Positions 1-6,196 of a stretch of 7,422 nt of DNA are shown in pieces. The notes below the pieces were generated by a model that made no database searches, had not been told where the DNA came from, and was given only the letters and a program-made list of their open reading frames with translations. The stretch is from assembly GCA_025963615.1 (NCBI GenBank), contig JAOQAL010000475.1, positions 1 through 7,422 of the forward strand. The letters run 5' to 3'. This DNA is from Chitinophagaceae bacterium (GTDB lineage: Bacteria; Bacteroidota; Bacteroidia; Chitinophagales; Chitinophagaceae). How positions within the stretch are numbered: position 1 is the first letter of the stretch; each line of letters begins with the position of its first letter. The position numbers were made by a program, and so were the translations under genes.

Positions 1-3
1 GTT

Positions 4-357
4 TTAATTTTTAGCGCTTTTCTTCCGGGATGGCTTTGCAATTTTATAATAGTCCAAAGCTAATTGCATCCAAAACTCCAGTTTCTTTTTTGTATTTAGC
101 ACCTTTACATCAACAAAGACAAATCCCTTCATTACTTTCCCCGTAAAATCCATCGGCTTACAACCTTCCTTTTCTATCAGCTCTTCAACTTTAGCGGGGT
201 CAAGCCTTATCATGAGCCGTTGTTTTTCCACTCCTACACACATTTTATCGTCTACCATAAAGCACAAACCACCAAACATATTTTTCTCTTCCACCTTTTT
301 TTGACTCTGCAAAATTATTTCCCGGACGTTGCCAGCCAGTTTTTCGTTATATGCCAT
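4..357 (-). CDS. TfoX/Sxy N-terminal domain family protein
   Basis: A 117-residue soluble protein that reads as a stand-alone TfoX N-terminal domain. Visible family marks are the MFGGLCFMVDDKMCVGV segment (about residues 27-43), the RLDP segment after it, a PMDF-GKVMKGFVFVD strand region (about 68-83), and a closing helix KKKLEFWMQLALDYY followed by a lysine-rich tail. The C-terminal TfoX domain found in full-length proteobacterial Sxy/TfoX is absent, as is usual for short bacterial members. In gamma-proteobacteria TfoX promotes competence gene expression with CRP; there is no evidence for that role here, so the cellular function is unknown. It is the last gene of a three-gene minus-strand cluster, starting 5 bases after the stop of the SRPBCC gene. 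The start ATG has no clear Shine-Dalgarno sequence, which is normal in Bacteroidota. TAA lies three bases from the window edge, so any operon terminator is outside. Confidence 0.88.
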   Translation of the reverse strand: MAYNEKLAGNVREIILQSQKKVEEKNMFGGLCFMVDDKMCVGVEKQRLMIRLDPAKVEELIEKEGCKPMDFTGKVMKGFVFVDVKVLNTKKKLEFWMQLALDYYKIAKPSRKKSAKN

Positions 358-362
358 AAAAT

Positions 363-866
363 TTATGCATTAATAAGTCCCTGTAACAATTCATTTTTAT
401 TCCGGAGATCAATACCACCTTCATACATTGATTTCAGATTGGCGAAGTAAAATGTCCAGCCTGTTTTGCATCCTACATGCCAGGAATGCATGCTTTGCTC
501 ATCCGTAGGAATATTTTCCTGGGTCAATTCTACCAACGTTTCTCCACGATCGCGGAAAATTTTTACAGCGCAATCACCTGCTTTTCCAAAATTAAAACTG
601 ATAGCATCCTTTCCATTAGATGCTTTTATTGTTCCGTACTCTACCGTTTCATCCGGCCAGCCATACCAAAGCCACTTGTAACCGTCACCTTCTTCTACAC
701 GTTCATTATCCCGCCTTATTAAACCATTTTTATTTTTAAATTCTGATACGCGCAAAAACCAATATTCCATGCCGGCTCTTGTAGCCCAGGCATCATATAA
801 TTTTTGTGCCGGCGCATTTACATTAATGCGAACAACAAACCGGCTCCAGTCGTACGACAATGACAT
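363..866 (-). CDS. SRPBCC (AHSA1-like) domain protein
   Basis: A 167-residue protein with the START/Bet v1-like SRPBCC fold of the AHSA1 (Aha1 C-terminal-like) subgroup. The opening strand FVVRINVNAPAQKLYDAWAT, the following aromatic turn (MEYWFL), the YKWLWYGWPDETVEYGTI strand pair and the long C-terminal helix beginning near GCKTGWTFYFANLKSMYEGG all fit the helix-grip layout with a central ligand cavity. Family members bind hydrophobic ligands or act as small co-chaperone-like proteins; the ligand here cannot be read from sequence. No signal peptide or membrane segment is seen, so it is probably cytoplasmic. It starts 10 bases after the stop of the VOC gene and ends 5 bases before the TfoX-like start, which supports co-transcription of all three. 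Length is typical and I see no break or frameshift. Confidence 0.9.
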   Translation of the reverse strand: MSLSYDWSRFVVRINVNAPAQKLYDAWATRAGMEYWFLRVSEFKNKNGLIRRDNERVEEGDGYKWLWYGWPDETVEYGTIKASNGKDAISFNFGKAGDCAVKIFRDRGETLVELTQENIPTDEQSMHSWHVGCKTGWTFYFANLKSMYEGGIDLRNKNELLQGLINA

Positions 867-876
867 AACGATAAAT

Positions 877-1269
877 TTATTGTTGGGGAATACTATGTAA
901 AGCTATCCTGTTTCCTTCAGTATCAAGGAAAACAGCCATATAGCCATAGTCCGGTGATATTTCAGTTTTGGGGACTACTATTTGTCCGCCGGCTTTTTCG
1001 ATTTTATTCAATACAATCTGAACATCCGGGTTGCCATTCAGGTAAATTAACGGTCCTTCAGTAGCTGAAGGTTTATAAAATCCGCCACTATCAACAACGG
1101 CACCGCCTACGCCGGTCATTATATCCTGCAGAGGAAACATCCTCATTTTCATATTGGGTGTATCCATGGGAATCAACTGAATATCAAAAATAGTTTCATA
1201 AAATTTGGTGGCCCGGTTGAGATCCGTCGCTGGTATCTCAAACCAGCTGATCGCGTTATTAAATGACAT
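877..1269 (-). CDS. VOC family protein (glyoxalase/dioxygenase-like)
   Basis: A 130-residue vicinal-oxygen-chelate protein made of two beta-alpha-beta-beta-beta modules. The first opens with ISWFEIPATDLNRATKFYETIF, the classic VOC start with a conserved FYE helix. The second covers PLIYLNGNPDVQIVLNKIEKAGG and ends with MAVFLDTEGNRIALHS, where the Glu of EGN is the usual metal-ligand position. Members include glyoxalases, dioxygenases and antibiotic-binding proteins, but this short group is mostly uncharacterised, so no substrate is assigned. No signal peptide is visible. It is the first gene of the minus-strand VOC-SRPBCC-TfoX cluster. The ATG is preceded by an AT-rich leader and a promoter-like TACCTTTA about 20 bases upstream. 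Confidence 0.92.
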   Translation of the reverse strand: MSFNNAISWFEIPATDLNRATKFYETIFDIQLIPMDTPNMKMRMFPLQDIMTGVGGAVVDSGGFYKPSATEGPLIYLNGNPDVQIVLNKIEKAGGQIVVPKTEISPDYGYMAVFLDTEGNRIALHSIPQQ

Positions 1270-1288
1270 ATTTATTTTATTAGGTGCA

Positions 1289-1296
1289 TAAAGGTA
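1289..1296 (-). promoter_or_regulatory. possible -7 element for the VOC-SRPBCC-TfoX cluster
   Basis: Read on the minus strand this is TACCTTTA, seven of eight positions fitting the Bacteroidota -7 consensus TAnnTTTG (last base differs). It lies about 20 bases upstream of the VOC start codon. I see no convincing TTTG -33 element at the usual spacing, so this is only a candidate. Confidence 0.3.
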
Positions 1297-1455
1297 TAAC
1301 AGTATTAGAATCTGTTCAGGGGGGGCACTGACATTTTATACAGGTCTGGCGTCAGGTTAGTGCCTTAGCCAGGCTCAAAAAAAATCACCGCCGGATGCCT
1401 GTTTATTAATCTTATTGGTCATAAAACCTGAAACCATTATTTTTGCCTCCCATTT

Positions 1456-1532
1456 GGGGTAGCGCTCGTCTCCCGATAGTTATTGGGATGGCTAGAGCGT
1501 CCCGCAGAATTGCGGGAAGGTCCTCGGTTCGG
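1456..1532 (+). other. truncated tRNA-like unit A with hairpins in place of the D-loop and anticodon arm
   Basis: A tRNA-Ala-related segment that is not a functional tRNA. It begins with GGGGTAGC, resembling the acceptor/D-stem start of the intact tRNA at 1559. A palindrome follows in the D-loop (1471-1488, TCCCGATA/GT/TATTGGGA, one G-T pair). Then comes GGCTAGAGCG, identical to the tRNA, and a 7-bp hairpin TCCCGCA/GAAT/TGCGGGA (1500-1517) exactly where the anticodon arm should be. The end is AGGTCCTCGGTTCGG, matching the tRNA variable loop and 5' T-arm with one change. The rest of the T-loop and the acceptor 3' strand are missing, so no tRNA fold can close. Unit B at 1678 has the same architecture. 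It may be a repeat-family copy or a decayed tRNA gene; the pattern is directly visible, the origin is inference. Confidence 0.7.
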
Positions 1533-1542
1533 TTATTAAAAT

Positions 1543-1554
1543 TGTTCTTTAAAA
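1543..1554 (+). promoter_or_regulatory. boxA-like sequence ahead of tRNA-Ala
   Basis: TGTTCTTTAAAA lies five bases before the first base of tRNA-Ala and resembles the boxA antitermination element of bacterial rRNA leaders (E. coli TGCTCTTTAACA, 10 of 12 positions alike). It could equally be part of an AT-rich promoter. No clear -33/-7 pair was found for the tRNA, so its promoter is not assigned. Confidence 0.25.
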
Positions 1555-1558
1555 TAAT

Positions 1559-1632
<74 letters not shown>

Positions 1633-1642
1633 CTTAATTAAT

Positions 1643-1665
1643 CCCACTCAAAAGTGGGGTTTTTT
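1643..1665 (+). terminator. rho-independent terminator of tRNA-Ala
   Basis: A CCCACT/AGTGGG stem with a four-base loop (1643-1658) followed by G and six Ts. It lies 10 bases after the tRNA and reads in its direction. Confidence 0.85.
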
Positions 1666-1677
1666 ATTAATAGTTTT

Positions 1678-1771
1678 GGGGGATTAATTAGCTCCCCGAT
1701 AGCTATCGGAGTGCTAGAGCGTCCCGCAGCATTGCGGGAAGGTCGTCGGTTCGACCCCGATACTCTCCACC
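1678..1771 (+). other. tRNA-like unit B: tRNA-Ala shell with hairpin instead of anticodon arm
   Basis: A 94-base tRNA-like unit. Its last 31 bases (1740-1770: variable loop, whole T-arm, acceptor 3' strand, discriminator A) are identical to tRNA-Ala 1603-1633, followed by CC. The 5' strand GGGGGAT (1678-1684) can still pair with ACTCTCC, apart from one A-C mismatch. The D-stem AGCTC/GAGC survives, but the D-loop holds a perfect 14-base palindrome CCGATAGCTATCGG (1696-1709). The 17-base anticodon stem-loop is exactly replaced by an 18-base hairpin TCCCGCA/GCAT/TGCGGGA (1722-1739), flanked by the same GAGCG and AGGTC as in the tRNA. It has no readable anticodon, so it cannot decode normally. 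A terminator follows after 5 bases. Whether it is transcribed is unknown. Confidence 0.75.
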
Positions 1772-1776
1772 GCTTT

Positions 1777-1797
1777 AAAGCCCCGAAAGGGGCTTTT
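1777..1797 (+). terminator. terminator after tRNA-like unit B
   Basis: Perfect 8-bp stem AAAGCCCC/GGGGCTTT closed by a GAAA tetraloop, ending in TTTT. It lies five bases after unit B and 27 bases before the transposase start. It would stop any RNA started at or before unit B from reading into the transposase. Confidence 0.8.
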
Positions 1798-1824
1798 GTT
1801 ATAGGGTCGGGTACTCCCAATAAA

Positions 1825-2469
1825 ATGCAATACACTCCAAACATACACCATCGCAGAAGTATACGCCTGAAAGGATATGATTATTCGCAGACAGGATCGT
1901 ATTTCATAACAATTTGTGTGAAGGATAGAAAATGTTTGTTTGGAGAAATTGTGGATGGTGTCATGATATTGAATGACGCAGGTAAAATGGCAGATAATGA
2001 ATGGTGCAAAATCCCCGGACGATTTAGGAATGTTCAATTAAATGAATATATAATTATGCCCAACCATTTTCACGGCATTGTGGAAATCGTAGGGGCAACC
2101 CTTGTGGTTGCCCCGGATAAAGAAACGGTTGCCCTGGATAAAGAAACGGTTGCCCCGCATAATGAAACGGTTGCCCCGGATAATGAAACGATTATTGGTG
2201 ATGAAACAGAAAAAGGGCAACCACAAGGGATTGCCCCTACCGCCAAACCAAAAACCGTTGGTGATATTGTAGGTGCATTTCAATCAATAACAACGGTTGA
2301 ATATATCCGGGGTGTAAAACAATTAGAATGGCACCCATTCGACGGTAAATTGTGGCAGCGCAATTATTACGAACACATCATTCGTGACGAACAATCCTAT
2401 CACCGCATTTCAGAATACATCATTAACAATCCAAAAAATTGGAAGGCTGATAAATTTCACAACGATTAA
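1825..2469 (+). CDS. REP-associated tyrosine transposase (RAYT, HUH/Y1 family)
   Basis: A 214-residue single-strand DNA transposase-like enzyme of the IS200/Y1 superfamily, RAYT branch. RAYTs nick and rejoin short REP hairpins and are normally single-copy, domesticated genes. Marks in order are SYFITICVKDRKCLFGEI (residues 25-42), the metal-binding HUH motif in NEYIIMPNHFHGIVEI (His81, His83), DIVGAFQSITT (147-157), WQRNYYEHIIRDE (177-189), and YIINNP (198-203), whose Tyr198 is the likely nucleophile by family pattern. Residues about 89-139 are encoded by an inverted REP pair with 21-base repeats between the arms, an unusual insertion between the HUH half and the tyrosine half. The open frame continues upstream to 1654, but that part translates the terminator and tRNA-like unit B, so ATG 1825 is chosen. 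It converges with the kinase gene; no terminator is seen in the 56-base gap. Confidence 0.93.
   Translation: MQYTPNIHHRRSIRLKGYDYSQTGSYFITICVKDRKCLFGEIVDGVMILNDAGKMADNEWCKIPGRFRNVQLNEYIIMPNHFHGIVEIVGATLVVAPDKETVALDKETVAPHNETVAPDNETIIGDETEKGQPQGIAPTAKPKTVGDIVGAFQSITTVEYIRGVKQLEWHPFDGKLWQRNYYEHIIRDEQSYHRISEYIINNPKNWKADKFHND
2089..2240. mobile_element. inverted REP pair (BIME-like) inside the transposase gene
   Basis: The left REP (2089-2114) starts with GTAG and folds as GGGGCAACC/CTTGT/GGTTGCCCC, a perfect 9-bp stem. The right REP (2215-2240) is its near-exact reverse complement (one inserted base and an inner change), ending in CTAC, so both GTAG ends point outward. GTAG beside the foot of a hairpin is the classic mark of REPs processed by RAYTs. 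The pair lies in frame within the RAYT coding sequence, so it encodes peptide rather than breaking the gene. Confidence 0.75.
2106..2189 (+). repeat. four tandem 21-base in-frame repeats
   Basis: Four consecutive 21-base units (starts 2106, 2127, 2148, 2169), each beginning GGTTGCCC and ending GAAAC, differing at only a few bases. Each encodes seven residues of the type VAPDKET, seen as VAPDKET, VALDKET, VAPHNET and VAPDNET. The unit begins with the right arm of the left REP hairpin. A degenerate fifth unit may continue to about 2207. Confidence 0.92.
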
Positions 2470-2525
2470 AAACCTTGATTTAAAAAAATGTTTCGTTATT
2501 CTAAAAAAACTTTATGCTCACTCAT

Positions 2526-5500
2526 TTAACGGTACAGCCAAACCCTCAGTAGTGATAAAAGCTGATCGATATTTACCGGTTTTGCAATATAATCAGACAT
2601 ACCCGCAGTCAGGCATTTTTCCCTGTCCCCTTTCATGGCCTTTGCAGTAAGCGCAATAATGGGCAGTTTATTGAATTTGGTGGTACCCCGGATTTCTTTT
2701 GTTGTTTCGTAACCATCCATATCAGGCATCATGACATCCATCAACACAATTTCAATGGCCGGATCTTCTTTCAGCATTTTTATTGCCAGTCTACCATCTT
2801 CCGCAGTAAGACAATTCATCCCTTCCTCTTCCAGTACATTGGTAATTGAATAAATGTTTCGTATGTCGTCATCAACTATCAGGACCCTTCTGTTTTTTAA
2901 GACTTCATCGTTCCGGTGAAGCTTACGGATCATATTCTGTTTTTCTTTTGGCAACCGGGATTCTACCCTGTGAAGAAAAAGCATGGTTTCATCCAGCAGC
3001 CTTTCGTGAGAGTCAACTGTTTTAAGTACCACAGTGTTGGCTACCCTGAGTAATCTTGCATGTTCATCTCTTGTCAGGTCTTTTGCTGTATAAACAATAA
3101 TAGGAATATTGCTGAGTTGCTCACTACCTTTTACTTTTTCCAGCAGATCCAACCCTGACATATCGGGTAATCCAAGGTCTACAATAACACAATCAAACTG
3201 CTCCCGGACCATCATTTCATAAGCTTCTTTACCAGAAAAAGCAGAGAAAAATTTCACATCGCCGTTGCCGATGAGTTCCCGGATGGCCCTGCTTTGACTT
3301 TCATTATCCTCAACCACCAACAGTTTCTTAATTTTTTTACTGACAAATCCTTCATTCTTGTCGAAAGCGTTTTTCAACTCCCCTTTCCCTACCGGCTTAC
3401 GGATGAAATCAAATGCCCCCAGTTGCATTCCTTCCTTTTTCCTGTCATAACCTGAAATGACCTGCACCGGGATATGCCGTAAAGCCGGATCATTCTTTAC
3501 GTGCCTCAACACTTCCGCACCGTCCATTACCGGTAGTTTCATATCCAGCAAAATGGCATCAGGTTTATACTCTCGTGCATGGCTTAACCCGGAATTTCCC
3601 TGGGCGGTAACAATTCCTTTATAATTCCTTTCTCTTACAAAGTCAAGGAGTATCCTGGAAAATTCAAGGTCATCTTCCATAATAAGAATGACCTTATCAT
3701 TTTCGTAAATGTTATAACGGTCATCCTCAATCTCTTTTTCAGTCACAGGCAATTTTTCAATCCTGTTTTTTTGCTTTAAACTATCATCGTTTTTCTTTGC
3801 CTGGATCTCCACCCTGCGTTCCGCAAGGACTCTCGTATCAGCATCGAAGTTGAGCGGAAGATACAAACTAAAGGTACTCCCGGTTCCTTCCTCGCTCTTC
3901 AAATGGATTTCACCCCCAAGAACACTGGCCAGTTCGCGACTGATCGAAAGACCTAGTCCCGTGCCCCCGTATTTCCTTTTTGTCGAACCATCCGCCTGTT
4001 GAAAAGCTTCAAAAACAATCGCCTGCTTATCATCCGGGATACCAATACCTGTGTCCGTTACTGAAAAGACAACGATTTCCGGACTGCGTTCTAACCTGGC
4101 GTTCTTAAATGGAATATCCAAAGCGGCTTTTTGAATGGACAGTTTGACCTGCCCTCCTTTTTCAGTAAACTTGAAAGCATTGGATAAAAGATTTCTCAGA
4201 ATCTGCGCCAGCCTTTGTTTGTCGGTTGTAAGTGTCTTTATTTCATTCTCATTATAGCTGACCGTGAAATCAATGGATTTGTTTTTTGCAATCTCCGAGA
4301 ACATAGAAATAATTGCTGAATGAATTTCTGTCATTGAAATTTTCACAAAATCCAGCTCCATTCTGCCCGATTCTACTTTGGCGAGATCAAGAACTTCATT
4401 GATGAGATTAAGCAGGTCAGCACCGGAGTTATATATATTTTTTGCATGGTCCACTTCCTTATCCCCGAGTGATTTGTTTTTGTTTTCAGAAAGCAATTGG
4501 GCAAGAAGAAGAATACTGTTAAGCGGGGTGCGGAGTTCGTGTGACATATTGGCGAGAAATTCTGACTTATATCTACCCGTTAGTTCCAGTTCCCTCGCCT
4601 TATTCTCTATATCCATTTTTGCATTCTCCAGTCTTTCTTTCTGATCCTCCAGTAAACTGGCCTTGTCTTCCAATTCTTCATTACTTTGCTGCAATTCTTC
4701 CTGTTGTGACCGGAGTTCGGCTTCGGATTTTTCCAGCAGACCCGTTTTCTCCTGCAGTTCTTCGTTAAACTGCTTTAATTCCTCCTGTTGTGCTTCCAGT
4801 TCTTCAGACTGGGCGGCCAGCTCCATCGCTTGTTTCCTGGAAAGAGTAACATCGGTCGCTATCTTTAATATCTTATAGGGTTCGCCCTGCAGATCCAGAA
4901 TAGGATTATAGTTTCCCTTGATCCACACAAATTCACCACTTTTTGTGACCCTTTTAAATTCATCCTGTTGGTATTCCCCGTCTCTCAGGCGGTCCCAAAA
5001 CTCCTGATACGCTTTGGAAGCTTTATATTCCTTTTCTATAAAAATACTATGATGTTTACCGATGATCTCTTTTTCTGTGTAACCAAATATGTCGAGAAAA
5101 GTGTCATTTGCGTTGAGGATGGTGCCGGATAAATCAAATTCAATAACTGCATTCGATTTATATATTGCCGTTGTAATAGCCTCAATTTCCTGGCGCTGTT
5201 TTTTTGCAGCGGTAATATCGGTTGCAATTTTTAATATTCTCACCGGTTTACCCGAAACATTCAGTATTGGATTATAGTTGCCCTGTATCCAAACGGGATT
5301 TCCATTTTTGTGAAGACGCTTAAACTCACCCTGCTGGTATTCCCCTTTTTTCAAATGGTTCCAGAATTCGCGGTACGTCCTGGTCGTTTCGTATCCCTTT
5401 TCAACAAAAATGCTGTGATGCTTGCCGATAATCTCGTCTTCGGTATATCCGACAATGTCCAAAAAAATATCATTCGCGCCGATTATGTTACCGTTTAAAT

Positions 5501-6152
5501 CAAATTCAATGGAGGCATTTGATTTATTAATGGCCAGAATCCGGCTGCTAAGTTCCTGTTCCTTTACGTTTAGTAGTGTAAGTAATCCTTCCAGGCTTTG
5601 CTTTCCAAGAATTGTATTAATAGCCAGGGCAACCGGTTCAGAAATTTCATCGAACAATTTCAGCTGAACGGGAGAAAAATCTCCAAATTTTGCCAGTTCA
5701 ATTACACCGATAGTGTTTTTATTAAAGACAGCCGGTAAAATGGCGATGGTATCCGGTTTTTCTTTACCGGCAGAAGATTTTATTTTAAAATAATTACCGG
5801 GAATTTTGTCAATCACTTTTAATGTCTTTTCCAGGGCAGCCTGACCAATTAATCCTTCGCCCGGCTGAATCGTATCATTCGCCTCTCCCGTTAATCCATA
5901 ACAATATTGCAAGCGCAGTCTGCCATCTTCAAATACATACAGCGTTCCTATTTGGGCAGCTGAATAGGAAACAAGAAAATCAATGATTTCCCGGGATAAT
6001 TCCGGCAGCGTTTTATCCCCCCGTAATTTTTCATTCAGCGTATTTTTGCCCCCCTGAAGCTGTATTCTTTCCGCATGTTCTACAGCAACCCGTTTGAGAT
6101 TATCCTGCATTTGCTGCAAGGCATGACTTAATTCGTCGCTTGTATGCTCCAT
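2526..6152 (-). CDS. hybrid histidine kinase, GAF-PAS-PAS-HisKA-HATPase-REC-REC-REC
   Basis: A 1208-residue cytoplasmic phosphorelay sensor with no membrane segment or signal peptide. In order: a GAF domain (about 47-182), two PAS/PAC domains (208-314 and 330-436), a glutamate/glutamine-rich coiled coil (about 440-525), and HisKA with NMSHELRTPLN (phospho-acceptor His538). The ATPase domain has an N-box NLLSNAFKF (Asn658), G1 DTGIGIPD (Asp700) and G2 GGTGLGLSIS (about 729-738). Three receivers follow with phospho-acceptor Asp870, Asp992 and Asp1139. Conserved lysines are Lys919 (RKP), Lys1044 (followed by Thr rather than Pro) and Lys1191 (AKP). There is no HPt or DNA-binding domain, so the relay must continue through another protein; signal and output are unknown. 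The frame stays open to a TTG at 6221, but a promoter element lies at 6197-6204, inside that extension, so ATG 6152 is preferred. It is monocistronic here and converges with the RAYT gene. Confidence 0.96.
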   Translation of the reverse strand: MEHTSDELSHALQQMQDNLKRVAVEHAERIQLQGGKNTLNEKLRGDKTLPELSREIIDFLVSYSAAQIGTLYVFEDGRLRLQYCYGLTGEANDTIQPGEGLIGQAALEKTLKVIDKIPGNYFKIKSSAGKEKPDTIAILPAVFNKNTIGVIELAKFGDFSPVQLKLFDEISEPVALAINTILGKQSLEGLLTLLNVKEQELSSRILAINKSNASIEFDLNGNIIGANDIFLDIVGYTEDEIIGKHHSIFVEKGYETTRTYREFWNHLKKGEYQQGEFKRLHKNGNPVWIQGNYNPILNVSGKPVRILKIATDITAAKKQRQEIEAITTAIYKSNAVIEFDLSGTILNANDTFLDIFGYTEKEIIGKHHSIFIEKEYKASKAYQEFWDRLRDGEYQQDEFKRVTKSGEFVWIKGNYNPILDLQGEPYKILKIATDVTLSRKQAMELAAQSEELEAQQEELKQFNEELQEKTGLLEKSEAELRSQQEELQQSNEELEDKASLLEDQKERLENAKMDIENKARELELTGRYKSEFLANMSHELRTPLNSILLLAQLLSENKNKSLGDKEVDHAKNIYNSGADLLNLINEVLDLAKVESGRMELDFVKISMTEIHSAIISMFSEIAKNKSIDFTVSYNENEIKTLTTDKQRLAQILRNLLSNAFKFTEKGGQVKLSIQKAALDIPFKNARLERSPEIVVFSVTDTGIGIPDDKQAIVFEAFQQADGSTKRKYGGTGLGLSISRELASVLGGEIHLKSEEGTGSTFSLYLPLNFDADTRVLAERRVEIQAKKNDDSLKQKNRIEKLPVTEKEIEDDRYNIYENDKVILIMEDDLEFSRILLDFVRERNYKGIVTAQGNSGLSHAREYKPDAILLDMKLPVMDGAEVLRHVKNDPALRHIPVQVISGYDRKKEGMQLGAFDFIRKPVGKGELKNAFDKNEGFVSKKIKKLLVVEDNESQSRAIRELIGNGDVKFFSAFSGKEAYEMMVREQFDCVIVDLGLPDMSGLDLLEKVKGSEQLSNIPIIVYTAKDLTRDEHARLLRVANTVVLKTVDSHERLLDETMLFLHRVESRLPKEKQNMIRKLHRNDEVLKNRRVLIVDDDIRNIYSITNVLEEEGMNCLTAEDGRLAIKMLKEDPAIEIVLMDVMMPDMDGYETTKEIRGTTKFNKLPIIALTAKAMKGDREKCLTAGMSDYIAKPVNIDQLLSLLRVWLYR

Positions 6153-6196
6153 ATATTGTGGATTCGATAAGGAATTATTTCTTATAAAAAAAGTAT

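Noticed and set aside
1324..1364. Imperfect inverted repeat GGCACT ... AGTGCC upstream of the VOC gene
   Set aside because: Only six bases of stem with a long interrupted interior and no T-run; insufficient for a terminator, riboswitch or repeat call.
1654..1824. N-terminal extension of the transposase frame up to an ATG at 1654
   Set aside because: The added 57 codons translate the end of the tRNA terminator, all of tRNA-like unit B and its terminator; RAYT homology begins only after ATG 1825.
1638..2037. Minus-strand open frames opposite unit B, with strings such as SGSNRRPSR and SIGVEPTTF
   Set aside because: These peptides are the antisense translation of tRNA-like sequence, a common source of false gene calls.
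2106..2240. CRISPR-like array from the regular 21-base repeats
   Set aside because: Units are contiguous with no unique spacers, in frame with the transposase, and explained by REP-arm tandem expansion.
4378..4878. Plus-strand open frames opposite the kinase coiled coil and HisKA region
   Set aside because: Serine- and cysteine-rich composition is the shadow of the glutamate/leucine-rich coding strand; no family resemblance.
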